A stretch of 64,000 nt of DNA from Sphingomonadaceae bacterium (lineage in GTDB: Bacteria; Pseudomonadota; Alphaproteobacteria; Sphingomonadales; Sphingomonadaceae): the NCBI GenBank assembly GCA_030147805.1, contig JASBUR010000009.1, forward strand, positions 40,141-104,140, given 5' to 3'. A model generated the notes under the pieces. It was not told where the DNA came from and did no database searches. It saw only the letters and a program-made list of their open reading frames with translations. Positions 1 through 9,557 of the stretch are shown in pieces; the first letter of the stretch is position 1, and the number at the start of each line of letters is the position of its first letter. The translations under genes were made by a program, and so were the position numbers.

Positions 1-21
1 CGGCCGTTCCCGGAGTACTCC

Positions 22-405
22 ATGCCGCCTACCGCGCTAATCATCGACGACAGCAAGCTCGCCCGCATCGTCTCGGGCCGCGCGCTCGCCGAGCTGCAGC
101 CCGACTGGCAGCGGGTCGAGGCGAACGGTGCGGTCGAGGCGCTGGCGATCGTTAACGAGCGTCCGGTCGACCTTGCGCTCATCGACTTCAACATGCCCGA
201 CAAGGATGGGCTCGAGCTGGCGGCCGAGCTTCGCGCGCTGTTTCCGACGATGCCGATCGCGATCATCACCGCCAACATCCAGGACGAGGTCATCGCGCGC
301 GCCCGCGCCGTCAACGCCGCCTTCGTCCCCAAGCCCGTCACCACCGAGGGCCTGCGCGGTTTCGTCTCGGGAGCCGCGTTGCGTCTCAGGTCCCGCGGCG
401 AATGA
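22..405 (+). CDS. CheY-like single-domain response regulator
   Basis: This 127-residue protein is a stand-alone receiver domain that would carry a phosphoryl group from a histidine kinase to a partner protein. The acidic pair D9/D10, phospho-acceptor D55 (in LALIDFNMPD), switch threonine T83 (IITAN) and K104 (FVPKP) are all in place, so it should be phosphorylatable. There is no output domain. Its stop codon overlaps the start of the CheC-type phosphatase by four bases (ATGA), and a PAS hybrid kinase follows, so kinase, receiver and phosphatase are probably one circuit. Only 21 bases precede it in the window, so upstream partners are not visible. Confidence 0.93.
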   Translation: MPPTALIIDDSKLARIVSGRALAELQPDWQRVEANGAVEALAIVNERPVDLALIDFNMPDKDGLELAAELRALFPTMPIAIITANIQDEVIARARAVNAAFVPKPVTTEGLRGFVSGAALRLRSRGE

Positions 406-1040
406 TCCCCGACGACATCGCGCTGCAGGAACTCGAGCGCGACGCGCTGACCGAGATCGTCAACATCGGCGTCAGCCGCGCCGCGTCCAACTTGCGCAAG
501 ATGGTTGCCGATCAGGTGATCCTCTCGGTCCCGTCGATGGAGGTCGTCACGAAGCGGCGTGCGGCGCGGTTGATCGCCGAACGCGAGGTGTCGGACCTCA
601 TCGCGGTGCGACAGGATTTTGCCGGGACCTTCTCGGGCCGCGCGCTGCTGATCTTCCCGCAGAGCAACAGCCTCGAGCTGGTGCGCGCGGTCACCGGCGA
701 CGAGATGAGTCCCGCCGAGATCGCCGACATCGAGCATGAGGCGCTCGCCGAAACCGGGAACATCATCCTCAATTCCTGCCTCGCGACCATGGCCAACATG
801 CTGCAGCGGTCGCTGACGATGACCGTCCCGCACATCGTTCGCGGCGACGGCTCGTCGCTGTTCGAGGTCGGCGACGACGCCGCCTCCGACGGGCTGGTGC
901 TGTTTCTCTACATCGACTTCGCGATCCGCCAGCGCGACATCCGCGGCTATATCGCGATGGTGATGGACCTGCCGTCGCTCGCCGCGCTCAAGCTGCTGCT
1001 CGCCGAGTTCATCGAGCGCATCGTCGGAAACGCGGCTTAG
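402..1040 (+). CDS. CheC/CheX-family receiver phosphatase
   Basis: A 212-residue CheC-type protein, a family that dephosphorylates CheY-like receivers. CheC active sites follow the pattern D/S-x3-E-x2-N-x22-P. Two copies are readable: D14, E18, N21 and P44 in the first half, and E117, N120 and P143 in the second (the leading D/S is E113 there). Both E-x2-N...P spacings are exactly those of the family, so two functional sites are likely. The gene overlaps the upstream receiver by ATGA and ends two bases before the hybrid kinase start. The likely substrate is therefore the upstream receiver or the kinase's own REC domain; that pairing is inferred from context. Confidence 0.88.
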   Translation: MIPDDIALQELERDALTEIVNIGVSRAASNLRKMVADQVILSVPSMEVVTKRRAARLIAEREVSDLIAVRQDFAGTFSGRALLIFPQSNSLELVRAVTGDEMSPAEIADIEHEALAETGNIILNSCLATMANMLQRSLTMTVPHIVRGDGSSLFEVGDDAASDGLVLFLYIDFAIRQRDIRGYIAMVMDLPSLAALKLLLAEFIERIVGNAA

Positions 1041-1042
1041 CC

Positions 1043-2995
1043 ATGACCGGCGACGACGCGCAGCGCGAGACCGACGGGCGCACCCGCCTGACGCTGGCCG
1101 CGGCGGGGGCCAGCGGAATCTGGGACTGGGACATCGCCGGCGACCGGCTGTACGTCGACGACCGCTTTGCCGCGCTTTACGGGCTCGATGGCGACATGGC
1201 AGGGCGGGCGCTCCCGACCGCGACCTTCTTTTCCGCGGTCCATCCCGACGATCGCGCGCGGCTGCGTATCGCGGTCGCCGGAATCCTCGGCGGTGCCGAG
1301 CGCTTCTCGAAGGAGTTCCGGCTGGTCCGGTCCGATGGCACCATCGTCTGGGTCCACGGGCGCGGACAGGGTCATGCCGACGAGCGCGACGAGCCGGTGC
1401 GCTTCACCGGGCTGCTCGTCGACGTCACCGAGCGCCGGCTCGCCGAGGAGCGGCTGCGCATCGCCCAGACCGCGGGCGGTGTCGGCACCTTCGAATATAC
1501 CGACGGCTATGCGACCGTCGCCGTGTCGGCGCAATTCTGCCGGCTGCTCGGCCTGCACCCCGCCACCGCGCTGCCGGTGCGCACGATCAACGCGCTGGTC
1601 GCGCACGGCGCGCCGATCGTTCCCGAGGACGTCAATGCCGCGACCGAGATCGCGGGCGAATTCATGATCGTTCGCGCCGACGACGAGGAGACGCGCTGGG
1701 TCGCGCGGCGCGGCGAGATCATGCGCGATCTCGACGGCCCCGGCTTCAAGATCATGGGCGTGCTCTACGACGTCACCGAGGCCAAGCGCTCCGAGGCGAA
1801 GCTCCGCGAGCTCAACGAGACGCTCGAGGCGCGCGTCCAGGAGGAGATCGCCGTCCGCATGCAGGCCGAAGACACGTTGCGTCAGGCCCAGAAGATGGAA
1901 GCCGTCGGCCAACTCACGGGCGGAATTGCACATGACTTCAATAATCTGCTGACCGTCATTCGCTCGTCGGTTGATCTGCTGCGGCGGCCGGAGATCAGCG
2001 AGCAGCGCCAGAAGCGCTACATCGATGCGATCGCCGACACCGCCGACCGCGCCGCCAAGCTGACGCGGCAGCTCCTCGCCTTCGCGCGCCGGCAGGCGCT
2101 CAAGCCCGAGGTGTTCAACGTCCTGATCTGCGTCAACGGCATCGCCGACATGCTGCGAACCGTCATCGGCGCGCGCGTCGAGCTCGTCATCGAGTCGAAC
2201 TGCGAGCAGTGCTTCGTCGAGGCGGATATCGGCCAGTTCGAGACGGCGATCGTCAACATGGCGGTCAATGCGCGCGACGCCATGAACGGCGAGGGGCGCC
2301 TGCTGATCAGCCTCGACGACCAGCCGAGCGTTCCCGCGGTTCGCGGCCATGCATCGGCCGAAGGCGCCTTCATCTCGGTGTCGGTCAGTGACACCGGGGC
2401 GGGCATTCCCGAGGATGTGCTGCCGCGGCTGTTCGAGCCGTTCTTCACCACCAAGGAGGTCGGCAAGGGCACCGGTCTCGGCCTCAGCCAGGTCTACGGC
2501 TTCGCCAAGCAGTCGGGCGGCGAGGTCGAGGTCACGAGCGAGCTCGGCCACGGTACCACCTTCCGGCTCTACCTGCCGCGCGCCTCGACCCCGCCCGATG
2601 CGGGCGAGGAGACGCGCTCGCCGGCGCAGGAACGCGGGCAGGGCCGCGTGCTCGTCGTCGAGGACAACGAGCAGGTCAACGAGTTCGCCTCCGACCTGCT
2701 CGTCGATCTCGGCTACGAGACGGTGTCGGCGTCGAACGCCGCCGAGGCGATCGGCGTGCTCGAGCGGCTCGACGGCGAGTTCGACATGCTGTTCAGCGAC
2801 GTGGTGATGCCGGGGATCAGCGGCGTCGAACTCGCCCGCATCGTCCGCGAGCGCTGGCCGGCGATCCGCATCGTCCTCACCAGCGGCTACAGCCATGTGC
2901 TGGCGACCGACGCCGGCCACGGCTTCACGCTGCTCCACAAGCCCTATTCGGTGCAGGAGCTCGCGCTCGTGCTGCAGGGAAGGGTGGCGGTCTAA
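1043..2995 (+). CDS. PAS-domain hybrid sensor histidine kinase
   Basis: A 650-residue cytoplasmic hybrid kinase with no transmembrane segment evident. In order: a PAS fold with PAC-like end (about residues 12-135), a second weaker PAS-like segment (about 140-245), a coiled coil (about 250-285), a HisKA dimerisation domain with phospho-accepting H297 ([11 protein letters not shown]), a HATPase domain with N box ([11 protein letters not shown]), G1 ([10 protein letters not shown]) and G2 (GTGLGLSQ), and a C-terminal receiver with D586 (FSDVVMPG). The sensed signal is not evident. It follows the CheC gene by two bases, so the three genes form one operon. It converges on mfd with a 15-base gap. 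Confidence 0.93.
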   Translation: MTGDDAQRETDGRTRLTLAAAGASGIWDWDIAGDRLYVDDRFAALYGLDGDMAGRALPTATFFSAVHPDDRARLRIAVAGILGGAERFSKEFRLVRSDGTIVWVHGRGQGHADERDEPVRFTGLLVDVTERRLAEERLRIAQTAGGVGTFEYTDGYATVAVSAQFCRLLGLHPATALPVRTINALVAHGAPIVPEDVNAATEIAGEFMIVRADDEETRWVARRGEIMRDLDGPGFKIMGVLYDVTEAKRSEAKLRELNETLEARVQEEIAVRMQAEDTLRQAQKMEAVGQLTGGIAHDFNNLLTVIRSSVDLLRRPEISEQRQKRYIDAIADTADRAAKLTRQLLAFARRQALKPEVFNVLICVNGIADMLRTVIGARVELVIESNCEQCFVEADIGQFETAIVNMAVNARDAMNGEGRLLISLDDQPSVPAVRGHASAEGAFISVSVSDTGAGIPEDVLPRLFEPFFTTKEVGKGTGLGLSQVYGFAKQSGGEVEVTSELGHGTTFRLYLPRASTPPDAGEETRSPAQERGQGRVLVVEDNEQVNEFASDLLVDLGYETVSASNAAEAIGVLERLDGEFDMLFSDVVMPGISGVELARIVRERWPAIRIVLTSGYSHVLATDAGHGFTLLHKPYSVQELALVLQGRVAV

Positions 2996-3010
2996 ACTCG
3001 CGTCCGCCGG

Positions 3011-6000
3011 CTATCCGCGCTTGCTCTTGTAGCTGCCGATCGCGGGCCTCGGCGGCGCGGTGGCGGGCGCTGCGCCCGCGGCGGGCTTCACTTCTTCTCC
3101 TCTGGCGACCTTGGCGAGACCGCGCGACAGCTGCAGCAGGCCGTTGAGCCGCGCGTCGGGGCCGCCCCAGTCGCGCGATACCACCAGCTTCTGGTCGGGG
3201 CGCAGCTTCGCAGTGCCCTTCAGGCGGTGGATATAGTCGATGAGGCCGCGCGGATTGGGGAATCGATCGCCCTTGAAGGTGACGATCGCGCCCTTGGGGC
3301 CCGCCTCGAGCTTGGCGATGCAGGCGGTGCGGCAGTTGAGCTTGGTCTCGATCACGAGGATCAGATTCTTCACCTCGGCGGGCAGTTGGCCGAAGCGGTC
3401 GATCAGCTCGGCAGCGAAGCCGTCGACGGCGCGGCGGTCTTCGAGCTCGTTCATACGCCGATAGAGCGCCATGCGCAGGTTGAGGTCGGGGACATAATCC
3501 TCGGGAATGAGGATCGGCGCGTCGACCGCGATCGTCGGGCTGAACGCCTCCTCGGGCGCTCGCAGGCCCTGGCTCTCGGCGCGGGCGGCGACGATCGCGT
3601 CCTCGAGCATCTGCTGGTAGAGTTCGAAGCCGATCTCGCGGATGTGCCCAGACTGCTCGTCGCCGAGCAAATTGCCGGCGCCGCGGATGTCGAGGTCGTG
3701 GCTGGCGAGCTGGAAGCCGGCACCGAGCGAGTCGAGGCTCGACAGCACTTGGAGCCGCTTTTCCGCCGTCTCGGTGATCGATCCATTGTCGGCGGTGGTG
3801 AGATAGGCATAGGCGCGCGTCTTGGCACGGCCAACGCGGCCGCGGATCTGATAGAGCTGCGCCAGCCCGAACATGTCGGCGCGGTGGACGATCAGCGTGT
3901 TGGCGCTCGGGATGTCGAGCCCCGATTCGATGATCGTCGTCGACACCAGCACCTCGAACCTCTTGTCGTAGAAGGCGCTCATCCGCTCCTCGACCTCGGT
4001 CGGCGCCATCTGGCCGTGCGCGACGACGTAGCGGATCTCGGGAACGCTCTCGCGCAGGAATTTCTCGATGTCTGGCAGGTCGGCGATGCGCGGCGTCACG
4101 AAGAAGCTCTGACCGCCGCGATAATGTTCGCGGAGCAAGGCCTCGCGCACCACCACCTCGTCCCATGGCATGACATAGGTGCGCACCGCCAACCGGTCGA
4201 CCGGCGGGGTGGTGATGACCGACAGCTCGCGCAGCCCCGACATCGCCATCTGCAGCGTGCGCGGGATCGGCGTCGCGGTGAGCGTCAGCACGTGGACGTC
4301 GTTCCTGAGCGCCTTCAGCCGTTCCTTGTGGACGACGCCGAACCGCTGCTCCTCGTCGACAACGACGAGCCCCAACTGCTTGAACTCGATGCCTTTCGCC
4401 AGGATTGCGTGCGTTCCGACGACGACGTCGACCGAGCCGTCGGTCAGCCCCTCGCGGGTCTTCTTGGCATCGGCCGACGGCACCAGCCGCGACAGCTGGC
4501 GCACCTCGACCGGGAAGCCCGCGAAGCGGTCGCGGAAATTCTGGTAATGCTGCCGCGCCAGCAGCGTCGTCGGGCAGACGATCGCCACCTGCATGCCGTT
4601 CATTGCCGCGACGAAGGCGGCGCGCAGCGCCACCTCGGTCTTGCCGAAGCCGACGTCGCCGACCACCAGCCGGTCCATCGGATGCCCCGAGGCGAGGTCG
4701 CCGAGCACGTCGTCGATCGATTTCAGCTGATCGTCGGTCTCGGCATAGGGGAAGCGGTCGACGAATTGCGGGTAGCCGGTCGGGCTCGGCTCGGCGGCGG
4801 GGGCGGGGCGGGTGGCGCGCGCCGCGGCGGTCTTGAGGATCTCGCCGGCGATCTCGCGGATCCGCTCCTTCATCCGCGCCTTGCGCGCCTGCCACTGGAC
4901 GCCGCCGAGCTTGTCGAGGCCGACGCCTTCGCTCTCCGAGCCGTAGCGCGACAGCGCGTCGATGTTCTCGACCGGCACGTAGAGCTTGTCGCCGCCATCG
5001 TAGGTCAACATCACGCAGTCGTGCGGCGCTTGGCCGACCGGGATCGTCGTCAGGCCTTCGTAGCGACCGATGCCATGGTCCTGGTGGACGACGAGGTCGC
5101 CAGGGGTGAGCATCGCCAGCTCGGCGAGGAAGGCGTCGGCCTTCTTGACGCGCTTGCGCCGCACCAGCCGGTCGCCGAGCATGTCCTGCTCGGTGAGCAC
5201 CGCCACGCCGTTGGCCGTGAAGCCATGCTCGAGCGGGACGACCGCCAGCGCGACCTTGCCGTCGGCCGAGGCGCCGAGCGCCTCCTGCCAGCTGTCGACC
5301 GCCGCCAGCCGCTTGACGCCATGGTCGCCGATCAGGCCGGCGAGGCGTTCGCGGGCGCCGGCGGTGTAGCTCGCGAGCACGACGCGCGCCTTGGACTTGC
5401 GCAGCGCGTCGACGTGGCGCTGAACCGCCTCGTAGACATTCTCGTTCGCCGCGCGCTCGGGCGCGAAGTCGCGCGCGGGCTCGGCGCCGAAATCGACCGC
5501 GCGCGCCGTCCCTTCGGGCAAATGGAAGGGTGAGGTGAGGTGAACGCGGTGCGCCGCCAGCTTCTCGCGCCATTGCTCGGGGCTGAGGTAGAGCGTGTCG
5601 GGGGCGAGCGGGCGGTAGCTGCCCTTGCTGGTGGCGAGCGCCGCCTTGCGGTTGTCGTAATAGTCGGCGACCGCCTCGAACCTCTGCTCGGCGGCCTTAT
5701 CGGCGCCGAAGTCGCGAACGAACACGTCGTCGTCGCCGAAATAGTCGAACAGCGTCGCAAGGCCAGGCTCGAACAGCGGCAGCCAATTCTCCATGCCGGC
5801 GAGCCGGCGCCCGTCGCTGATCGCCTGGTAGAGCGGGTCGCCGGTCGCGGTGGCGCCGAAGGTCTCGACATAGCCCTGGCGGAAGGTTCGCACCGTTTCG
5901 TCGGTGAGCAGGACCTCGGACACCGGCAGCAACGTGAAGCCCGCGCTGGTCTCGACCGTCCGCTGGCTGCCCGGATCGAAGCGGCGCACCGTCTCGATCT

Positions 6001-6610
6001 CGTCGCCGAAGAAGTCGAGCCGCAGCGCCAGTTCCTCACCGGCCGGGAACAGGTCGAGCAACCCGCCGCGGATCGCGAACTCGCCGGCGTCGGCGACGGT
6101 GTCGCTGCGCACATAGCCGTTGGCCTGAAGCTTCGCCGCGAGCTTGTCGCGGTCGATCCGCTCGCCCGGCGCGATCCGCGCGGTGAGGCTGGCGATGCGG
6201 TCGGGGCGCAAGGTGCGCTGCGTGAGCGCGTTCACCGTGGTCACGACGAGCTGCGCGCCTGGCTGCGGTGCCGCGAGCGCTGCCAGCGCCGCGATCCGGT
6301 CCGACGCGACGCGCAGGCTCGGCGAGGCGCGGTCGTAGGGCAGCGTGTCCCAGGCGGGGACGAAGATCGTGTGCAGTTCGGGCGCGAAATAGGTGGCGGC
6401 GTCGATGACGCTGCGCGCCGCCCCCTCGTCGGGGGCGACGAACACCGCGCGGCCCCTTGCCGCGCGCGCCAGGTCGGCGAGGAGCCACGGCTGGAACCCC
6501 GCCGGCACCCCCGCGAGCGTCAGCGGCTCGCTCGCCTGGACGAGGCGATTGAGGTCGATCATGCGCCCCACTCCCGGGAAGGCAAGGGCGCCGTCCGGCC
6601 CGCGCATCAT
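3011..6610 (-). CDS. mfd: Transcription-repair coupling factor Mfd
   Basis: A 1199-residue Mfd, the ATP-driven translocase that releases RNA polymerase stalled at DNA damage and recruits UvrA. It shows the UvrB-like N-terminal module, the RNA-polymerase-interacting domain (DLVVHQDHGIGRYEGL) and a RecG-like translocase with Walker A (VVGDVGFGKTEVALR), DEEQ box (VVVDEEQRFGV), motif III (LTATPIPRTLQMA) and motif VI (QIRGRVGRAK), followed by the C-terminal TRCF domain. The frame stays open to 7084, but that stretch overlaps sdhE and is not Mfd-like. I chose the ATG at 6610 because it forms an ATGA overlap with the sdhE stop; the ATG at 6562 (MIDLNRL) is the alternative. Confidence 0.97.
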   Translation of the reverse strand: MMRGPDGALAFPGVGRMIDLNRLVQASEPLTLAGVPAGFQPWLLADLARAARGRAVFVAPDEGAARSVIDAATYFAPELHTIFVPAWDTLPYDRASPSLRVASDRIAALAALAAPQPGAQLVVTTVNALTQRTLRPDRIASLTARIAPGERIDRDKLAAKLQANGYVRSDTVADAGEFAIRGGLLDLFPAGEELALRLDFFGDEIETVRRFDPGSQRTVETSAGFTLLPVSEVLLTDETVRTFRQGYVETFGATATGDPLYQAISDGRRLAGMENWLPLFEPGLATLFDYFGDDDVFVRDFGADKAAEQRFEAVADYYDNRKAALATSKGSYRPLAPDTLYLSPEQWREKLAAHRVHLTSPFHLPEGTARAVDFGAEPARDFAPERAANENVYEAVQRHVDALRKSKARVVLASYTAGARERLAGLIGDHGVKRLAAVDSWQEALGASADGKVALAVVPLEHGFTANGVAVLTEQDMLGDRLVRRKRVKKADAFLAELAMLTPGDLVVHQDHGIGRYEGLTTIPVGQAPHDCVMLTYDGGDKLYVPVENIDALSRYGSESEGVGLDKLGGVQWQARKARMKERIREIAGEILKTAAARATRPAPAAEPSPTGYPQFVDRFPYAETDDQLKSIDDVLGDLASGHPMDRLVVGDVGFGKTEVALRAAFVAAMNGMQVAIVCPTTLLARQHYQNFRDRFAGFPVEVRQLSRLVPSADAKKTREGLTDGSVDVVVGTHAILAKGIEFKQLGLVVVDEEQRFGVVHKERLKALRNDVHVLTLTATPIPRTLQMAMSGLRELSVITTPPVDRLAVRTYVMPWDEVVVREALLREHYRGGQSFFVTPRIADLPDIEKFLRESVPEIRYVVAHGQMAPTEVEERMSAFYDKRFEVLVSTTIIESGLDIPSANTLIVHRADMFGLAQLYQIRGRVGRAKTRAYAYLTTADNGSITETAEKRLQVLSSLDSLGAGFQLASHDLDIRGAGNLLGDEQSGHIREIGFELYQQMLEDAIVAARAESQGLRAPEEAFSPTIAVDAPILIPEDYVPDLNLRMALYRRMNELEDRRAVDGFAAELIDRFGQLPAEVKNLILVIETKLNCRTACIAKLEAGPKGAIVTFKGDRFPNPRGLIDYIHRLKGTAKLRPDQKLVVSRDWGGPDARLNGLLQLSRGLAKVARGEEVKPAAGAAPATAPPRPAIGSYKSKRG

Positions 6611-6879
6611 CGCGCCTTTCCGATGAAATCGAGCCGCATGAGCGCGTCGAGCAACGGCCCCGCGTAGCGCGCCGGCGGTTCCTGGCGCCCGAGCGCCCAG
6701 GCCATGATGTCGACGTCCTGCTCGGCGAGCAGCTCCTCGAACCAGTCGAGCTCGGCCGCGCCCCAGCCGTCGGCATAGCGGTCGGCGAAGCCGCCGATCA
6801 TCAGGTCGGCTTCCTTGGTGCCGCGATGCCAGGCGCGAAAGGCGATGCGCCGGCGGCGGAAGTCGAGATCGTCGGTCAT
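6607..6879 (-). CDS. sdhE: FAD assembly factor SdhE (succinate dehydrogenase assembly factor 2)
   Basis: This 90-residue protein belongs to the SdhE/Sdh5 family, which helps attach FAD covalently to the flavoprotein subunit SdhA. The N-terminal RRRRIAFRAWHRGTKEADL segment carries the family's RG-x-x-E signature (RGTKE), followed by the conserved acidic DWFEELLAEQD helix and WALG. The length is typical. The open frame extends upstream to 7059, but family alignment begins at MTDDLDF, so 6879 is taken as start. It leads directly into mfd with a four-base overlap and is divergent from recG. Its presumed client, SdhA, is encoded at 56785-58575. Confidence 0.95.
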   Translation of the reverse strand: MTDDLDFRRRRIAFRAWHRGTKEADLMIGGFADRYADGWGAAELDWFEELLAEQDVDIMAWALGRQEPPARYAGPLLDALMRLDFIGKAR

Positions 6880-6961
6880 GATGGCCTTTGCCCAAACGGC
6901 AACAGCGCGAGGCCGGTAGAACCGGCTCGCGCCATCGTTTAACGTCGCGAGCGGATACCCC

Positions 6962-9028
6962 ATGCGTCCCAGCATCCTCAACCCCTTGTTCGCCGAAGCG
7001 TCCGCGCTGAAGGGCGTCGGACCCGCGGTAGCGCGCGGGCTGGCGCGGCTTGGGCTCAACCGCGTCGTCGACCTCCTGTTCCACCTCCCGGTGGCGGCGA
7101 TCGAGCGATTCCGCCTCGACGCGCTGTCACCGGCCTATGTGGACCGCATCGTCACGCTCATGCTGCGCGTCGTCGGCCACGACAGCGGCGGGCCGCGATC
7201 GCCGTCGCGGGTGCGCTGCGTCGACGAGGCGGGGCAGCCGGTGACGCTGGTCTATTTTTCCGATCGCGGCGGCTATGCGCGCAAGCTGCTGCCCGTCGGC
7301 GAGCGGCGGCTGGTCTCGGGGCGACTCGATCGCTACGGCGCGGCGCTGCAGATGGTGCACCCCGACTATGTGCTCGAACCGGGAAGCGGCGACACCGTTC
7401 CCGAGCGCGAGCCGGTCTACGGTCTTACCGAAGGCATCGCCAACCGGCGGATGGGCGCGCTGGCGCAGGCCGCGCTCGAACGCGCGCCCGAGCTCGCTGA
7501 ATGGATCGAGCCGAGCGTCATGTCGACGCGCGGCTGGCCGGCATGGCGTGAATCGCTGGTCCGCGTCCATGCGCTCGACGACGAGGGGCCGGCGCGCCAG
7601 CGCCTCGCCTATGACGAATTGCTCGCCAACCAGCTTGCGCTGATGCTGGTGCGCGCCGACACGCGGCGGCGGCGCGGCCGGCCGCTTCCGGGAACGGGCA
7701 AGCTGGCGGCGGCGCTGACCGCCGTGCTGCCCTACCGGCCTACCGGGGCGCAGCTCCGGTCGGTGGCGGAGATCAACGGCGATCTGGCGCAGTCGTCGCC
7801 GATGCTCAGGCTGCTGCAGGGCGACGTCGGCTCGGGCAAGACGCTCGTCGCGCTGCTGTCGATGCTGACCGCCGTCGAATCGGGCGCACAGGCGGCGATG
7901 CTCGCGCCGACCGAGATCCTGGCGCGCCAGCATGCCGCCAACCTCACTGCCTTGCTCGACGGGCTGCCGGTCAAGGTCGCGATCCTCACCGGCCGCGAGA
8001 AGGGCAAGGCCCGCGCCGAGACGCTCGCGCGGCTCGCCGCGGGCGACATCGACATCCTCGTCGGCACACACGCGATCTTCCAGGACGCCGTCGCCTACAA
8101 GGACCTGGGGTTCGTGGTGATCGACGAGCAGCACCGCTTCGGCGTCCACCAGCGGCTGATGCTCGCCAACAAGGCCGAGCATCCCGCGCATGTGCTGGTG
8201 ATGACGGCGACTCCGATCCCGCGCACGCTGACCTTGACCGTATATGGCGAGATGGACGTATCGCGGCTCGACGAGATGCCGCCGGGGCGGCAGCCGATCG
8301 ACACGCGCGTGGTGCCGCTCGAACGGCTGATGGAGATCTATGCGGCGCTCGGTCGCCACATCGCCGGCGGCGGCCAGGCCTATTGGGTGTGCCCGCTGGT
8401 CGAGGAGTCGGAGACGGGCGACCTCGCCGCCGCCGAGGAACGCGCCGCGTCGCTTCGCGAACATTATGGATCGGCGATCGGGGTGGTCCACGGCCGGATG
8501 AAGGGCGCCGACAAGGATGCGGTGATGGCCGAGTTCCAGGCCGGGCGCATTCGGGTACTCGTCGCGACGACGGTCATCGAGGTCGGCGTCGACGTGCCCA
8601 ACGCCACGTTGATGATCATCGAACAGGCCGAGCGCTTCGGCCTCGCGCAGCTCCACCAACTGCGCGGGCGCGTCGGGCGCGGCAGCGGCCATTCGATATG
8701 CCTGCTGCTGCGCTCGCCCACCGTGTCCGAGACGGCGCGCGCCCGGCTGGCGCTGATGCGCGAAACCAACGATGGCTTCCGTATCGCCGAGGAGGACCTC
8801 CGGCTGCGCGGCGCCGGCGAAATTCTCGGCACGCGTCAGTCGGGCGAGCCCGAATGGCGGCTGGCCGATCCGGTGCAGATGGCCGAGCTGCTGCCGGTGG
8901 CGCGCGACGATGCGCGGCTGCTCGTCGAACGCGACGGCGGACTGTCGAGCCCGCGCGGCGAGGCGGCGCGCACCTTGCTCTACCTGTTCGAGCGCGACGC
9001 GGCGGTCGGGCTCTTGCGATCGGGCTGA
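6962..9028 (+). CDS. recG: ATP-dependent DNA helicase RecG
   Basis: A 688-residue RecG, the branch-migrating helicase that regresses stalled forks and processes Holliday junctions. The N-terminal wedge/OB domain begins with LKGVGPAVARGLARLGL. Helicase motifs are complete: Walker A (LLQGDVGSGKTLVALL), DEQH box (VVIDEQHRFGVHQR), motif III (MTATPIPRTLTLT) and motif VI (QLHQLRGRVGRGSG), with the RecG C-terminal region after them. It starts 83 bases from divergent sdhE, so the two probably share a promoter region. It is followed closely by the Sel1-repeat gene. Confidence 0.96.
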   Translation: MRPSILNPLFAEASALKGVGPAVARGLARLGLNRVVDLLFHLPVAAIERFRLDALSPAYVDRIVTLMLRVVGHDSGGPRSPSRVRCVDEAGQPVTLVYFSDRGGYARKLLPVGERRLVSGRLDRYGAALQMVHPDYVLEPGSGDTVPEREPVYGLTEGIANRRMGALAQAALERAPELAEWIEPSVMSTRGWPAWRESLVRVHALDDEGPARQRLAYDELLANQLALMLVRADTRRRRGRPLPGTGKLAAALTAVLPYRPTGAQLRSVAEINGDLAQSSPMLRLLQGDVGSGKTLVALLSMLTAVESGAQAAMLAPTEILARQHAANLTALLDGLPVKVAILTGREKGKARAETLARLAAGDIDILVGTHAIFQDAVAYKDLGFVVIDEQHRFGVHQRLMLANKAEHPAHVLVMTATPIPRTLTLTVYGEMDVSRLDEMPPGRQPIDTRVVPLERLMEIYAALGRHIAGGGQAYWVCPLVEESETGDLAAAEERAASLREHYGSAIGVVHGRMKGADKDAVMAEFQAGRIRVLVATTVIEVGVDVPNATLMIIEQAERFGLAQLHQLRGRVGRGSGHSICLLLRSPTVSETARARLALMRETNDGFRIAEEDLRLRGAGEILGTRQSGEPEWRLADPVQMAELLPVARDDARLLVERDGGLSSPRGEAARTLLYLFERDAAVGLLRSG

Positions 9029-9049
9029 GCGCGGGGCAAAGGCGACGCG

Positions 9050-9550
9050 ATGCGTACGCTCCTCCTCGCCCTGCTGGTCTTCGCGGCGACGCCCGCCGCC
9101 GCCGCGCCCGACAATGCAAAGCGCTTCGAACGCGCGGTCGCCGCCTATGAGGTGGGGCGCTTCAAGGCGGCGCGCGCCGAGTTTCAGACGCTCGCCGACC
9201 AGGGCTCGGCCATCGCAGAGACGATGCTCGGGACGATGTATGCCGAAGGACGCGGCGTGAAGGCCGACCCGGCGACCGCCGCGGCCTATTTCTACCGCGC
9301 CGCCAATCGCGGCTATGCGCCGGCGCAGCTGGCGCTCGCCGATGCCTATGCCAAGGGGCGGGGCACCTGGCCCGACCTCCCCGGCGCCTACATGTGGGCG
9401 CGGCTGGCGCAGGTCCGTGGCTTCGGTGCGACCGCCGCGGCCGGCGGAGCGACGGCGGCGGCGCTCGCTCGGCGCATCGACGAGGACCAGCGGCTGCGCG
9501 CCGACCGCTGGGTGCGCAACTGGCGGCCGTGGACGACCGCGGCCCGCTAG
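9050..9550 (+). CDS. Exported Sel1-repeat protein
   Basis: A 166-residue protein with a Sec signal peptide (MRTLLLALLVFAATPAAAA) followed by tandem Sel1-like helical repeats. Diagnostic segments are AETMLGTMYAEGRGV and AQLALADAYAKGRG, both with the A-x2-LG/A-x2-Y-x2-G repeat core, and a third less regular repeat around AYMWARLA. Sel1 repeats are protein-protein scaffolds and the precise partner cannot be read from sequence. It sits 21 bases after recG on the same strand and converges on tyrS with a seven-base gap. It may be co-transcribed with recG, though no functional link is evident. Confidence 0.85.
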   Translation: MRTLLLALLVFAATPAAAAPDNAKRFERAVAAYEVGRFKAARAEFQTLADQGSAIAETMLGTMYAEGRGVKADPATAAAYFYRAANRGYAPAQLALADAYAKGRGTWPDLPGAYMWARLAQVRGFGATAAAGGATAAALARRIDEDQRLRADRWVRNWRPWTTAAR

Positions 9551-9557
9551 GCCGTCG

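Noticed and set aside
1037..2938. A 633-codon open frame antisense to the hybrid kinase
   Set aside because: Third-position GC bias makes long antisense frames in this genome. The protein is Arg/Asp/Ala-rich with no domain, and the plus-strand gene has full kinase motifs.
6611..7084. N-terminal extension of the mfd frame
   Set aside because: It overlaps sdhE and recG in other frames, is unlike Mfd, and the coupled ATG at 6610 is better supported.
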